A stretch of 52,862 nucleotides of DNA from an uncultured Actinoplanes sp. (lineage in GTDB: Bacteria > Actinomycetota > Actinomycetes > Mycobacteriales > Micromonosporaceae). The stretch's first letter is position 1, and each line of letters begins with the position of its first letter. The DNA lies in assembly GCF_934643405.1 (NCBI RefSeq), contig NZ_CAKUCL010000016.1, positions 1 through 52,862 on the forward strand, given 5' to 3'. Both the position numbers and the translations under genes were made by a program. Below the pieces are notes generated by a model, which was not told the DNA's origin, did no database searches, and saw only the letters and a program-made list of their open reading frames with translations. Positions 8,369-14,978 of this stretch are shown piece by piece.

Positions 8369-8407
8369 GTACGGGGTGGTGGCTCCACTGCCCCCACCAC
8401 CCCGTAC
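8369..8407. promoter_or_regulatory. 14-base perfect inverted repeat upstream of the fasciclin gene
   Basis: Arms GTACGGGGTGGTGG (8369-8382) and CCACCACCCCGTAC (8394-8407) with an 11-base loop. On the transcribed strand it sits 8 bases before the AAAGGA ribosome site of the fasciclin gene and 29 bases after the anti-sigma stop. It could be the terminator or attenuator of the sigma/anti-sigma transcript, or an operator. Its length and perfect symmetry are clear; the role is inference. Confidence 0.55.
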
Positions 8408-8436
8408 TTCGCTCGCCGGCAACGCCGTGGATGCGC

Positions 8437-9165
8437 TCAGGACGTCAAAGTTCCGCGGAGCAGGCTGTGACCGGAGTGCGCGGCATCGCCGTCGTGCTGC
8501 TCGTCGCTGACGTCCACCAGGCGGTAGCGGTTCAGGTCGGTGCCCGGTGGCACCGGCAGCACCGCGTCGGACCGGTCGGTCAGGTTGCCGACGGCCACCA
8601 TCTTGGTGAGGTCGTCCGGGTCGATCAGCCACACCTCGTGGAAGCCGGTGGTCAGCGGCAGGTTGCGGACGTCGATCTTCATCTCGCCGTCGGAGAGCAC
8701 CCGGACGCTGCCGCCCGCGTCCGGTGGGACGCTCGCCAGCGGCGTGAGCGTCGCCCGCGCCGTGACCTGCTCCTTCGGGGCCCGGTCCACGACCCGGTCG
8801 ACCGCCACCGTGCCGGCCACCGCCACCACCGCGGCGGCCGCCGCCGCGATCACCGGCATCAACCAGCGGGGCCGGACCCGGCGTGCCCGTCCGCGCCGCT
8901 CGGCCAGATCGACGACCGTCGTCGCGGCGGCCGGCGGTGTCCCCTCCGCGGCGATGTCCGCCTCGATCGCCCGCCAGATCCGCTCCGGCGGTGCGGGCAG
9001 GTCGCGCAGGTCGTGACCCTCGGCGCCCAGGCCGGCGACATGGCGCAGGCTCGCGAGGTCGTGCCGGCAGGCGGCGCACTCGGCGATGTGCTCGGCGTCG
9101 TCCGTGGTCTCCGGCTCCTCAGAGAGCGCGAGAAGAACCAGCCGATCGTGATCCAAATGCTGCAC
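8437..9165 (-). CDS. Anti-sigma factor, RskA-like, with zinc-finger N-terminus
   Basis: 242 residues from GTG 9165, supported by GGGAGG 6 bases upstream. This start makes the gene overlap the sigma gene by 47 bases. The N-terminal ZAS-type motif HIAECAAC (His-x3-Cys-x2-Cys) is at about 26-33 and binds the ECF sigma factor. A single transmembrane helix is at about 101-122 (WLMPVIAAAAAAVVAVAGTV). The extracytoplasmic part is an RskA domain (GFHEVWLID, VAVGNL, LPVPPGTDLNRYRLVDVS). The protein should hold the sigma factor at the membrane and release it on proteolysis. It is co-transcribed with and translationally linked to the sigma gene. Confidence 0.9.
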   Translation of the reverse strand: MQHLDHDRLVLLALSEEPETTDDAEHIAECAACRHDLASLRHVAGLGAEGHDLRDLPAPPERIWRAIEADIAAEGTPPAAATTVVDLAERRGRARRVRPRWLMPVIAAAAAAVVAVAGTVAVDRVVDRAPKEQVTARATLTPLASVPPDAGGSVRVLSDGEMKIDVRNLPLTTGFHEVWLIDPDDLTKMVAVGNLTDRSDAVLPVPPGTDLNRYRLVDVSDEQHDGDAAHSGHSLLRGTLTS

Positions 9166-9697
9166 CGTCCACCTCCCAACGACGTCGCAGGTTCGCCATT
9201 CCGCGCCGGATATGGCTCTTGACCGTACCGAGCGGAAGCCCGGTCACGGCCGCTATCTGGGGATGGGTGAGGTCGTCGAAGAACGCCAGCTCCAAGGTGC
9301 GACGTTGCTCCACCGGCAACCGGCCCAGCTCGTCGGCGACGATCAGCCGGTCGACGATCCGCTCGGGCACCTCCGGCTCGGCCGGTGGCGCGGCCTGAGC
9401 CCGTACGGTCTCGGTCACCCGGTCGTCGCGCGCCGCCGACCGCAGCCTGTCCACCGCCTTGCGTCGCGCGATCCCCAGCAGCCAGCCCAGTACGGTGCCG
9501 CGTTGCGGGTCGTAGCCGTCCCGCCCCGCCCATGCCGCCATGAACGTCAGCTGCGTGACGTCCTCGGCGTCGGCCCGGTTGCCGAGCAGGCGCTGCGCCA
9601 GGTACAGCACCGCGGCGCCATGCCGGTCGTAGGCCGTGCGCAATGCCTTGTCGTCGCCGTCGCGTAACCGCGCGGCGAGCTCGTCGTCGGAGCTCAT
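9119..9697 (-). CDS. ECF RNA polymerase sigma factor (SigK-like)
   Basis: 192 residues from ATG 9697; GGGAGG lies 4 bases upstream. Region 2 is at about 25-90 (AYDRHGAAVLYLAQRLLGNRADAEDVTQ with the -10 recognition block WLLGIARRKAVDRLRS). Region 4 is at about 120-180 (LPVEQRRTLELAFFDDLTHPQIAAVTG, LPLGTVKSHIRRGMANLRR, the -35 helix-turn-helix). No region 1 or 3 is present. The next gene is an RskA-type anti-sigma factor overlapping by 47 bases, and a fasciclin gene follows, the SigK-RskA-MPT70/83 arrangement. The sequence alone does not fix the ECF subgroup. Confidence 0.93.
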   Translation of the reverse strand: MSSDDELAARLRDGDDKALRTAYDRHGAAVLYLAQRLLGNRADAEDVTQLTFMAAWAGRDGYDPQRGTVLGWLLGIARRKAVDRLRSAARDDRVTETVRAQAAPPAEPEVPERIVDRLIVADELGRLPVEQRRTLELAFFDDLTHPQIAAVTGLPLGTVKSHIRRGMANLRRRWEVDGAAFGSRSAGSSRAL

Positions 9698-9929
9698 CGA
9701 CCTCCCTTCGCCCACACGTTCCCCCACTGGTTCGCTCGCCGGGGCGCACCTGGATGCACCGGAACTGGGTGTACCCCTCTGGACCGGTCTTACCGCGGCA
9801 CCGACCCGTCATCCCTTCGCCGACGGCCCGGCAAGAAATCTTTTGGCATAGCGTCGGATTCCCGGCGGGTCGTTCGTGGAGCAGGTGACAGGCGGCCGGA
9901 GGAGGCCGCCGGGACGAGGGAGTGATGGC

Positions 9930-10301
9930 ATGACGCGGTACCTGATCTCGTTCAACGACGGCGGGATGGACCACATCCCCCACGAGGAGATCCCCGACGT
10001 CGGCAAGGCCACGCACGCGGTGGTCCAGGAGGCCGTGAACGCCGGCGTGTGGGTGTTCGGCGCCGGACTGGAGAGCCAGAGGGCCAGCGTCGTGGCCACG
10101 GACGGGATGGTCACCGACGGGCCGTACCCGGAGACGAAGGAGGTCATCGGCGGGTTCGTGGTCGTCGACGTGGCCTCACGGGAGGAGGCGCTGGCGTGGG
10201 CTGCGAAGATCGCCGTCAGTTGCCGCTGTGCGCAGGAGGTCCGGGAGCTGCTGCCCGACCCCGAGACCGACGCGATGGTCCGCCAGGCCGGCCGGCGGTG
10301 A
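9930..10301 (+). CDS. YCII-family protein
   Basis: 123 residues from ATG 9930; GAGGGAG at 9915-9921 gives normal spacing. It has the YCII/DGPF fold signature: an opening beta-strand MTRYLISFNDG, and ATDGMVTDGPYPETKEVIGG with the DGP motif, followed by GFVVVDVASREEALAWAAK. YCII-domain proteins are small ferredoxin-like proteins, often next to ECF sigma genes of the SigJ/ECF41-type. Here it is divergent from the ECF sigma gene with 232 bases between starts, so a shared regulatory region is possible. Catalytic activity is not established for this group. Confidence 0.88.
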   Translation: MTRYLISFNDGGMDHIPHEEIPDVGKATHAVVQEAVNAGVWVFGAGLESQRASVVATDGMVTDGPYPETKEVIGGFVVVDVASREEALAWAAKIAVSCRCAQEVRELLPDPETDAMVRQAGRR

Positions 10302-10453
10302 TGACCCGCCCCGGGGATCGGGCACGGTACGAGGCCCGGTCCCCGATCTCGCCGGACCCCGGCACCGTCTGATCGCGACCAGAAGGCCCCCCGCCGCGTT
10401 CTGTTCTTGGCGGCCTGGACGGGTTGCCGTCCGCCTTCTTCAAAGGAGCAGAC

Positions 10454-10891
10454 ATGCGGTCTCTTGTTCTGCGGACGCTCGGTGGTCTCGTCGCCGCCGG
10501 CGTCGGCCTGGGTGTCGCAGCGGCACCCGCAGCCGCCGACACCACGACGTTCCGGCTCGCGACCGGCGGTGTCGTCGGGTACGGCACTTATCGCCACGTG
10601 ATGAGCGTCCCGGAGCGACCGGTGCCGCCTATCCGCATCGCCGCCACCCTGGTCGGGCACGACCCGGTGCGCTGTGCCGTGATCCAGGTGGCCCGAAGCG
10701 GACCGGCGGACGGCATCGAGTGGCACACGTTCGGCGGGCACTGTGGCCGGGGGCGAGCCGGTTTCCGGATCCAGACGTCGTACCTGTTCCGTGGCGTCAG
10801 ACCACCCGTGCGGCTCTGCGTGGGCTGGACGGCGTCCCTGGCGCAGCGTGGCCGCCAGTGCGACCTGTACCGGCCGCCGGCCGATCACTGA
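10454..10891 (+). CDS. Secreted four-cysteine protein, unknown function
   Basis: 145 residues from ATG 10454 with AAAGGAG at 10442-10448. The Sec signal peptide is about residues 1-28 (MRSLVLRT, hydrophobic core, AAAPAAAD), so the mature protein has about 117 residues. Four cysteines remain (RCAVIQ, GHCGRG, RLCVGW, QCDLY), enough for two disulfides, and aromatic and Arg residues dominate the rest. There is no membrane anchor or sorting signal. I do not recognise a family. It could be a small secreted inhibitor, toxin or wall protein; nothing in the context decides. Confidence 0.75.
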   Translation: MRSLVLRTLGGLVAAGVGLGVAAAPAAADTTTFRLATGGVVGYGTYRHVMSVPERPVPPIRIAATLVGHDPVRCAVIQVARSGPADGIEWHTFGGHCGRGRAGFRIQTSYLFRGVRPPVRLCVGWTASLAQRGRQCDLYRPPADH

Positions 10892-11212
10892 CGCCTGACG
10901 TGCTCATGTGCGGGGTGCGCGGCCGGTAGGGTCGCTGGTGGGTCTCGCCGAGGCGGCCGGGCCCACCCCGTTGCCTCGGCCGAGCAGCCCCGGTTGCCGT
11001 TGAGCTACTACGAGGAATCGGTGCCGAACCCGCCCGGCCGGGCCGATCGCTGGTGGATCCGGAGACCGTGACCGCCCGGATCGTCGCCGGCCGTGTGCCG
11101 ACACCGTGCTCGAGCCGTACCTGCCCCCCGAGCGGGTTCCGGCCTCTGTCCGTTGAGCTGATCCGGAGGACCCGGGAAGGGCATCGGCCGCACCGCACGA
11201 TCCCTTGGATCA
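10892..11212. other. Intergenic region, no convincing gene
   Basis: 321 bases between two convergent genes. Short open frames here have no ribosome site or recognisable protein. An 8-base inverted repeat GCCGAGGC (10947-10954) / GCCTCGGC (10973-10980) with an 18-base loop could terminate the four-Cys gene, but it is weak. Nothing else is seen. Confidence 0.5.
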
Positions 11213-12070
11213 TCAGTGCACGGTCGCCGTCGCGGCACGCAGGATCTGCTGCGTGACGGTCGGCGGGTCGGAGATGAGACCGAGGTGCCCGGCGTGGTAC
11301 TCGGTGATCGTGGAACCCGCCCGCTTCGCCATGGCGCGCTGCGCGGTCGGCGGGATGATCCGGTCGCCGTCGCCGATGACGTACCAGGACGGGATCGTCC
11401 GCCACGCCGGGACGCCGGACGCCTCGTTCAGCCCGCCGAACGCGGCCGGCCGCTGGGAGGCGGCCACGATGGCCTTCTCGTTGTCGCTCAGCCCGGTCGC
11501 GAACGACGTGAAGACCGCCGACTTCTTCAGGTACAGGTCGGTGGTCGCGGTCGGCGGCAGCTTCGCCGGGACGAAGTCGAAGATGGTCGTGGGATCCTTC
11601 ACCGACAGCGCGGAGTCCGGACCGGCCAGAGCCGTCGCCGTCTCGCCCTTGTCCGGCGCGAAGGCGTTGACGTAGACGAGAGCCTTGACGTTCGGGACTC
11701 CGGTGGCCGCATTCGTGATCACGGCGCCGCCGTAGGAGTGGCCGACGAGAACGATGGGTCCCTTCACCGTCTGCAGGTAGGACTTGACGTACGCGGCGTC
11801 ACCCGTCAGCGAACGCAGCGGGTTGGGAATCGCCGCGACGTTGTAGCCGTCGTGCTGGAGCCGGCTGATGACTCCTCGCCAGTTCGAGGCGTCGGCCCAC
11901 GCGCCGTGCACCAGCACGACGGTGGGCTTCGCCGCCGCGGATTCGTTGCCCTGAGCGCTTGACGCCACCCCGATGGTCAACCCGGCGAGAGCGACCGTGG
12001 CGAGAGCTGCCGTCCCGGCGGCACGTGGCCGCCGGCCGGACAAGCGGGTGCGGATACGGTTACCGATCAT
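11213..12070 (-). CDS. Secreted alpha/beta hydrolase
   Basis: 285 residues from ATG 12070. The N-terminus is a signal peptide of about 40 residues (RTRLSGRRPRAAG, then AALATVALAGLTIGVASSAQG). The fold starts with PTVVLVHGAWADASNW (oxyanion hole HG). The nucleophile elbow is GHSYGG with Ser at about 112, the acid is probably in VIGDGDRIIPP, and the catalytic His in EYHAGHLGLIS. This is the alpha/beta-hydrolase-6 type seen in many secreted actinomycete proteins annotated as salicylate- or AB-hydrolase-like esterases. The substrate is not predictable. It is monocistronic; 0.3 kb of non-coding DNA lies upstream. Confidence 0.88.
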   Translation of the reverse strand: MIGNRIRTRLSGRRPRAAGTAALATVALAGLTIGVASSAQGNESAAAKPTVVLVHGAWADASNWRGVISRLQHDGYNVAAIPNPLRSLTGDAAYVKSYLQTVKGPIVLVGHSYGGAVITNAATGVPNVKALVYVNAFAPDKGETATALAGPDSALSVKDPTTIFDFVPAKLPPTATTDLYLKKSAVFTSFATGLSDNEKAIVAASQRPAAFGGLNEASGVPAWRTIPSWYVIGDGDRIIPPTAQRAMAKRAGSTITEYHAGHLGLISDPPTVTQQILRAATATVH

Positions 12071-12382
12071 GATGTGTCCCCTGCTTCGTAGGGCGACCGG
12101 CGCGAACGGGCCGGGTCGGAGCCGAGATGGTCAGGTCGGCTCATCGGTAAAGACCGGACGGGGACTCGCTCTGTGACTGTCCGCGCTCCCGCGCACACCG
12201 TGCCTGACCCTGACCGCCTCCAGCGCGGAACCCGGCACCCCGGCCCACGACGGCCTGCGCCTGCCGGCCGGCTGGGCCGCAAGACGTGACCGCTGGGCCG
12301 TGCCTCGAGATCTTCGGGGCCGGATCCGGCACGATGGCATGAGCAGGTCCGCACCGGGAACGTCCTTCGAAAGGTGGCCGTC
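12071..12382. other. Intergenic divergent region, no gene seen
   Basis: 312 bases between the divergent hydrolase and the DUF2255-like gene. It must hold both promoters. Open frames in it lack ribosome sites and known motifs. I see no strong repeat or operator. Confidence 0.5.
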
Positions 12383-12748
12383 ATGGCATGGGACAACGCA
12401 ACCGCCCGGCAACTCGCCGACGCCGAGGAGGTCGTCGTCGCCGTGCCGGCGCCCGGCCGCCCGGAGGTGCGCACGCCGATCTGGGTCGTGGCCGTCGACG
12501 GCGACCTGTACGTGCGGTCCTGGAAAGGCGAGAACGGCCTCTGGTACCGGCGGGCGCGCCGGCACGGCACCGGCTCGGTCGTCGCGGACGGGCAGGAGCA
12601 CGAGGTCCGGTTCACCGCCGCCGGCGAACCCGATGTCAACGCCCGGATCGACCAGGCCTACCAGCGCAAGTACGGAACCTCGCCGTACACGGAAGCAATG
12701 ATCCGCCCGCCGGCGACGTCCACCACCATGCGCCTCGACCCGGCCTGA
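12383..12748 (+). CDS. DUF2255-family protein
   Basis: 121 residues from ATG 12383 (AAAGG at 12370-12374). The pattern TPIWVVAVDGDLYVRSWKGE, WYRRARRHGTG and EVRFTAAGEPDVNARIDQAY.RKYG is typical of the small DUF2255 family, which has the split-barrel flavin-binding-like look of nitroreductase/F420-related proteins. There is no signal peptide. The molecular function of the family is not known. An alternative GTG at 12374 would add three residues. Confidence 0.8.
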   Translation: MAWDNATARQLADAEEVVVAVPAPGRPEVRTPIWVVAVDGDLYVRSWKGENGLWYRRARRHGTGSVVADGQEHEVRFTAAGEPDVNARIDQAYQRKYGTSPYTEAMIRPPATSTTMRLDPA

Positions 12749-12876
12749 GGGCCACGCGCCCGCCGGATGCGGCCTCCCCTTTCGTGTCAGCGGGTTGCGG
12801 GCCGTCCGGCCGGGGCGGATTCTGGCCTCAGCGGCGGCATTCGGTGGTCGATCGATCTTGGTGGCGGTTGTGGTCT

Positions 12877-13227
12877 ATGGAGCGGCGCTCGGAGGATTCG
12901 ACCGGCTGCGAGGTGGGGTGGTCGGCCGGGTGTGTCACGGTGTCCGGTGAGATCGATGCGGCGACCGCGCCGGTGATCGAGCAACGCGTCCGCGGGCTCC
13001 TGAGCGCCGGGGACGTCGTCGTGGACTGCCGCGCGGTCACGTTCCTCGATGTCGCCGGCCTTCGGATGTTCGCCCGCATCGGTGACGCCGCGGTGACCAC
13101 GGGCGCGGTGATGCGTCTGCTCTGCTCACCGGCGGTGATCGAGACGTTCGACGTGTGCGGTGTGCGTGAGCTGCCCGGCGTGGTGCTGAATCCGGACGAT
13201 CATGACAGCCCAGGGAGCCTGCGGTGA
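12877..13227 (+). CDS. STAS-domain anti-sigma factor antagonist
   Basis: 116 residues from ATG 12877; an in-frame GTG at 12844 is the alternative because the ribosome site is weak. The domain runs CVTVSGEIDAATAPVIEQRV (first strand and helix) and VVVDCRAVTFLDVAGLRMFAR, where FLDVAG carries the site usually phosphorylated in SpoIIAA/RsbV proteins (S/T-x-G); here it is D-V-A, without the usual Ser, so the switch may not work by phosphorylation. It overlaps the MEDS/HATPase gene as GTGA and should be its partner in a partner-switching module. Confidence 0.85.
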   Translation: MERRSEDSTGCEVGWSAGCVTVSGEIDAATAPVIEQRVRGLLSAGDVVVDCRAVTFLDVAGLRMFARIGDAAVTTGAVMRLLCSPAVIETFDVCGVRELPGVVLNPDDHDSPGSLR

Positions 13228-14228
13228 ACACCTCGAGCAACCATCGCCGGCGTGGGCGCCTCGATCATTGCGCACTCATCGTCGACGCCGAGAACTCCAT
13301 CGAGCGTCTGCTCGTGCCACGGCTGCGGCGCAAGATCGCCGCGGAGGAGGCCGTGCTGATGGTGGTCGGCGCCCGGACCACCGCGGTCGTCCGGGACGGG
13401 CTGGGCCCGGACGCCGACGTTCTGCAATGGGTCCCGAGGGACCGCTTCTACCAGCGGCTCGGCTTCACCTATTCCCGATTTCTGCGGTACGTGCGAGAAC
13501 AACACGCGCAGCGGCGCATGGTCCACGTCATCGCCGAACCCGATCTGGTCGCCGACCCGCGGGCGCCGGTCAACCGGGCCGCCGCGTATCTCAGCTACGA
13601 GTCGATGGTCAACGGCATGTTCGCCGGCTACGGCTGCCCGATCACCTGCATCTGGAACAGCGACCACCATGCGCCCCCGATCATCGACGAGGTTCGCAAG
13701 ATCCACCCGCAGGAGTGGACCGCGCGCGGCGTCGTGGACAACCCCGGGTTCGTCCCGCCCGACGACTATCTCTGCGAGCAGAACCAGCCGGCCATGACGG
13801 CGGCGCCACCGGTCACCGACGTCGATTACACCGTCTCGCAGCTCTACGAGGTGGCCGCCTGCCGCGCCGTCGTCGCCCGGTGGGCCGCGTTGCACCACTT
13901 CGTGCCCGCCGCGGTCCGGCAGGTCGTCGCGGCGGCCAGCGAAGTGATCACCAACGGCATGCATCACGGCCGGCCTCCGGTGCGGGTCCGCGCCTGGTAT
14001 CAGGACGCGACCCTGATCGTCCAGGTCGACGACCACGGGGGCCGCCCGATCCCGGCCGACGCCGGATACCGCCCGCCGACCAGTCCCGCCGACTCGGCCG
14101 GGTTGTGGGTGGCCCGCCAGCTCGCCGACGTGCTGCTCACCCGGACCCGTGGCGGGCGAACCACCGTACGCATGTACTTCCCGTACGCGGTGACGCACCG
14201 CCACCTGGACGTCCCGCACGTGATGTGA
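13224..14228 (+). CDS. MEDS-domain sensor with HATPase (anti-sigma kinase type)
   Basis: 334 residues from GTG 13224, overlapping the STAS gene by GTGA and preceded by GGGAG at 13212-13216. Residues about 1-190 resemble the MEDS sensory domain (methanogen/methylotroph DcmR), with HCALIVDAENSIERLLVPRLRRKI and the W-N-S-D / PEY region. Residues about 215-325 are a GHKL ATPase of the RsbW/SpoIIAB type: N-box AASEVITNGMHHG, DDHGG in the nucleotide lid and AGLWVARQLADVLL. This layout recurs in actinomycetes beside STAS proteins. It probably phosphorylates or sequesters its coupled STAS protein, or a sigma factor. Confidence 0.88.
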   Translation: MNTSSNHRRRGRLDHCALIVDAENSIERLLVPRLRRKIAAEEAVLMVVGARTTAVVRDGLGPDADVLQWVPRDRFYQRLGFTYSRFLRYVREQHAQRRMVHVIAEPDLVADPRAPVNRAAAYLSYESMVNGMFAGYGCPITCIWNSDHHAPPIIDEVRKIHPQEWTARGVVDNPGFVPPDDYLCEQNQPAMTAAPPVTDVDYTVSQLYEVAACRAVVARWAALHHFVPAAVRQVVAAASEVITNGMHHGRPPVRVRAWYQDATLIVQVDDHGGRPIPADAGYRPPTSPADSAGLWVARQLADVLLTRTRGGRTTVRMYFPYAVTHRHLDVPHVM

Positions 14229-14333
14229 CGGCGCGATCCTGGGGCGGTTGCTGTGTAGCGGCATCACCCCGTTAGCTGACCGTTCCAGCGGGTAGGCAGC
14301 TCATCTCAGAGACCGACCGGAACGGGAACGAAG

Positions 14334-14921
14334 ATGACTCAGACTGACAGCCACCCGGTGGCGCAGGCGGTCCACGACCTCGGCTCGGCGTTGTGGTTCG
14401 GCGGCACGGTGATGGGCGTTGCCGGGGTGAACAAGTCCGGAGCAGACCTCCAGCAGGGCATCGATCGGATCCGCGTGGCGTCGTCCGCCTGGAACCGGTA
14501 CGCACCCGCACAGTGGGCCGGCATAGGCGCGACCCTAACGGCGGGATTGCAACTGACCCGGGTCGGCGGCCGGCGGATCGCCCTGCAGAAACGGTTCGGC
14601 ACGATCGGCGCCCTCAAGGCGGGATTCGCCGTTACCGGTGCGGCGGCCACGGCGTACGCGGCGTTCTGCGGTAACCGGATCGGCAAGCTGGCCGAGGAGA
14701 TGGAATCCCGCGGCGAGAAGCTGGAGGTGCAGGACGCCACCCAGCCGACTGCGCAGACGCCACCTGAGCTCGCTCGATGGCAGCGGCGGCAGCGGGTGAC
14801 CCAGTACCTGGTGCCGGCACTGGCGGCGGCCAACATCGCCTGCGGCTCCTACCTCGTCCAGTCCTACCGCACCGGAGCGACGATCAAGGGAGTGCTGCGC
14901 CGGGTGCTGCCGGGCCAGTAG
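14334..14921 (+). CDS. Membrane-associated protein of unknown function
   Basis: 195 residues from ATG 14334. Hydrophobic stretches at about residues 19-35 (GSALWFGGTVMGVAGV), 61-77, 101-119 (LKAGFAVTGAAATAYAAFC) and 159-175 (LVPALAAANIACGSYLV) suggest a small membrane protein, with a charged segment between them (EEMESRGEKLEV). The pattern is like small conserved actinomycete membrane proteins without assigned function. It lies directly upstream of the P1B-4 ATPase gene (57 bases apart, same strand and frame), so a joint role in metal export or envelope defence is plausible, though not shown. Confidence 0.7.
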   Translation: MTQTDSHPVAQAVHDLGSALWFGGTVMGVAGVNKSGADLQQGIDRIRVASSAWNRYAPAQWAGIGATLTAGLQLTRVGGRRIALQKRFGTIGALKAGFAVTGAAATAYAAFCGNRIGKLAEEMESRGEKLEVQDATQPTAQTPPELARWQRRQRVTQYLVPALAAANIACGSYLVQSYRTGATIKGVLRRVLPGQ

Positions 14922-14978
14922 ACCTCGGCCGGGGCTCTCCGGGCGCGACGTGGCACGTGGTGGTGGTCCGTCCCGGAG

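Noticed and set aside
10316..10348. Inverted repeat GATCGGG / CCCGATC after the YCII gene
   Set aside because: Only 7 bases with a 19-base loop; too weak to call a terminator.
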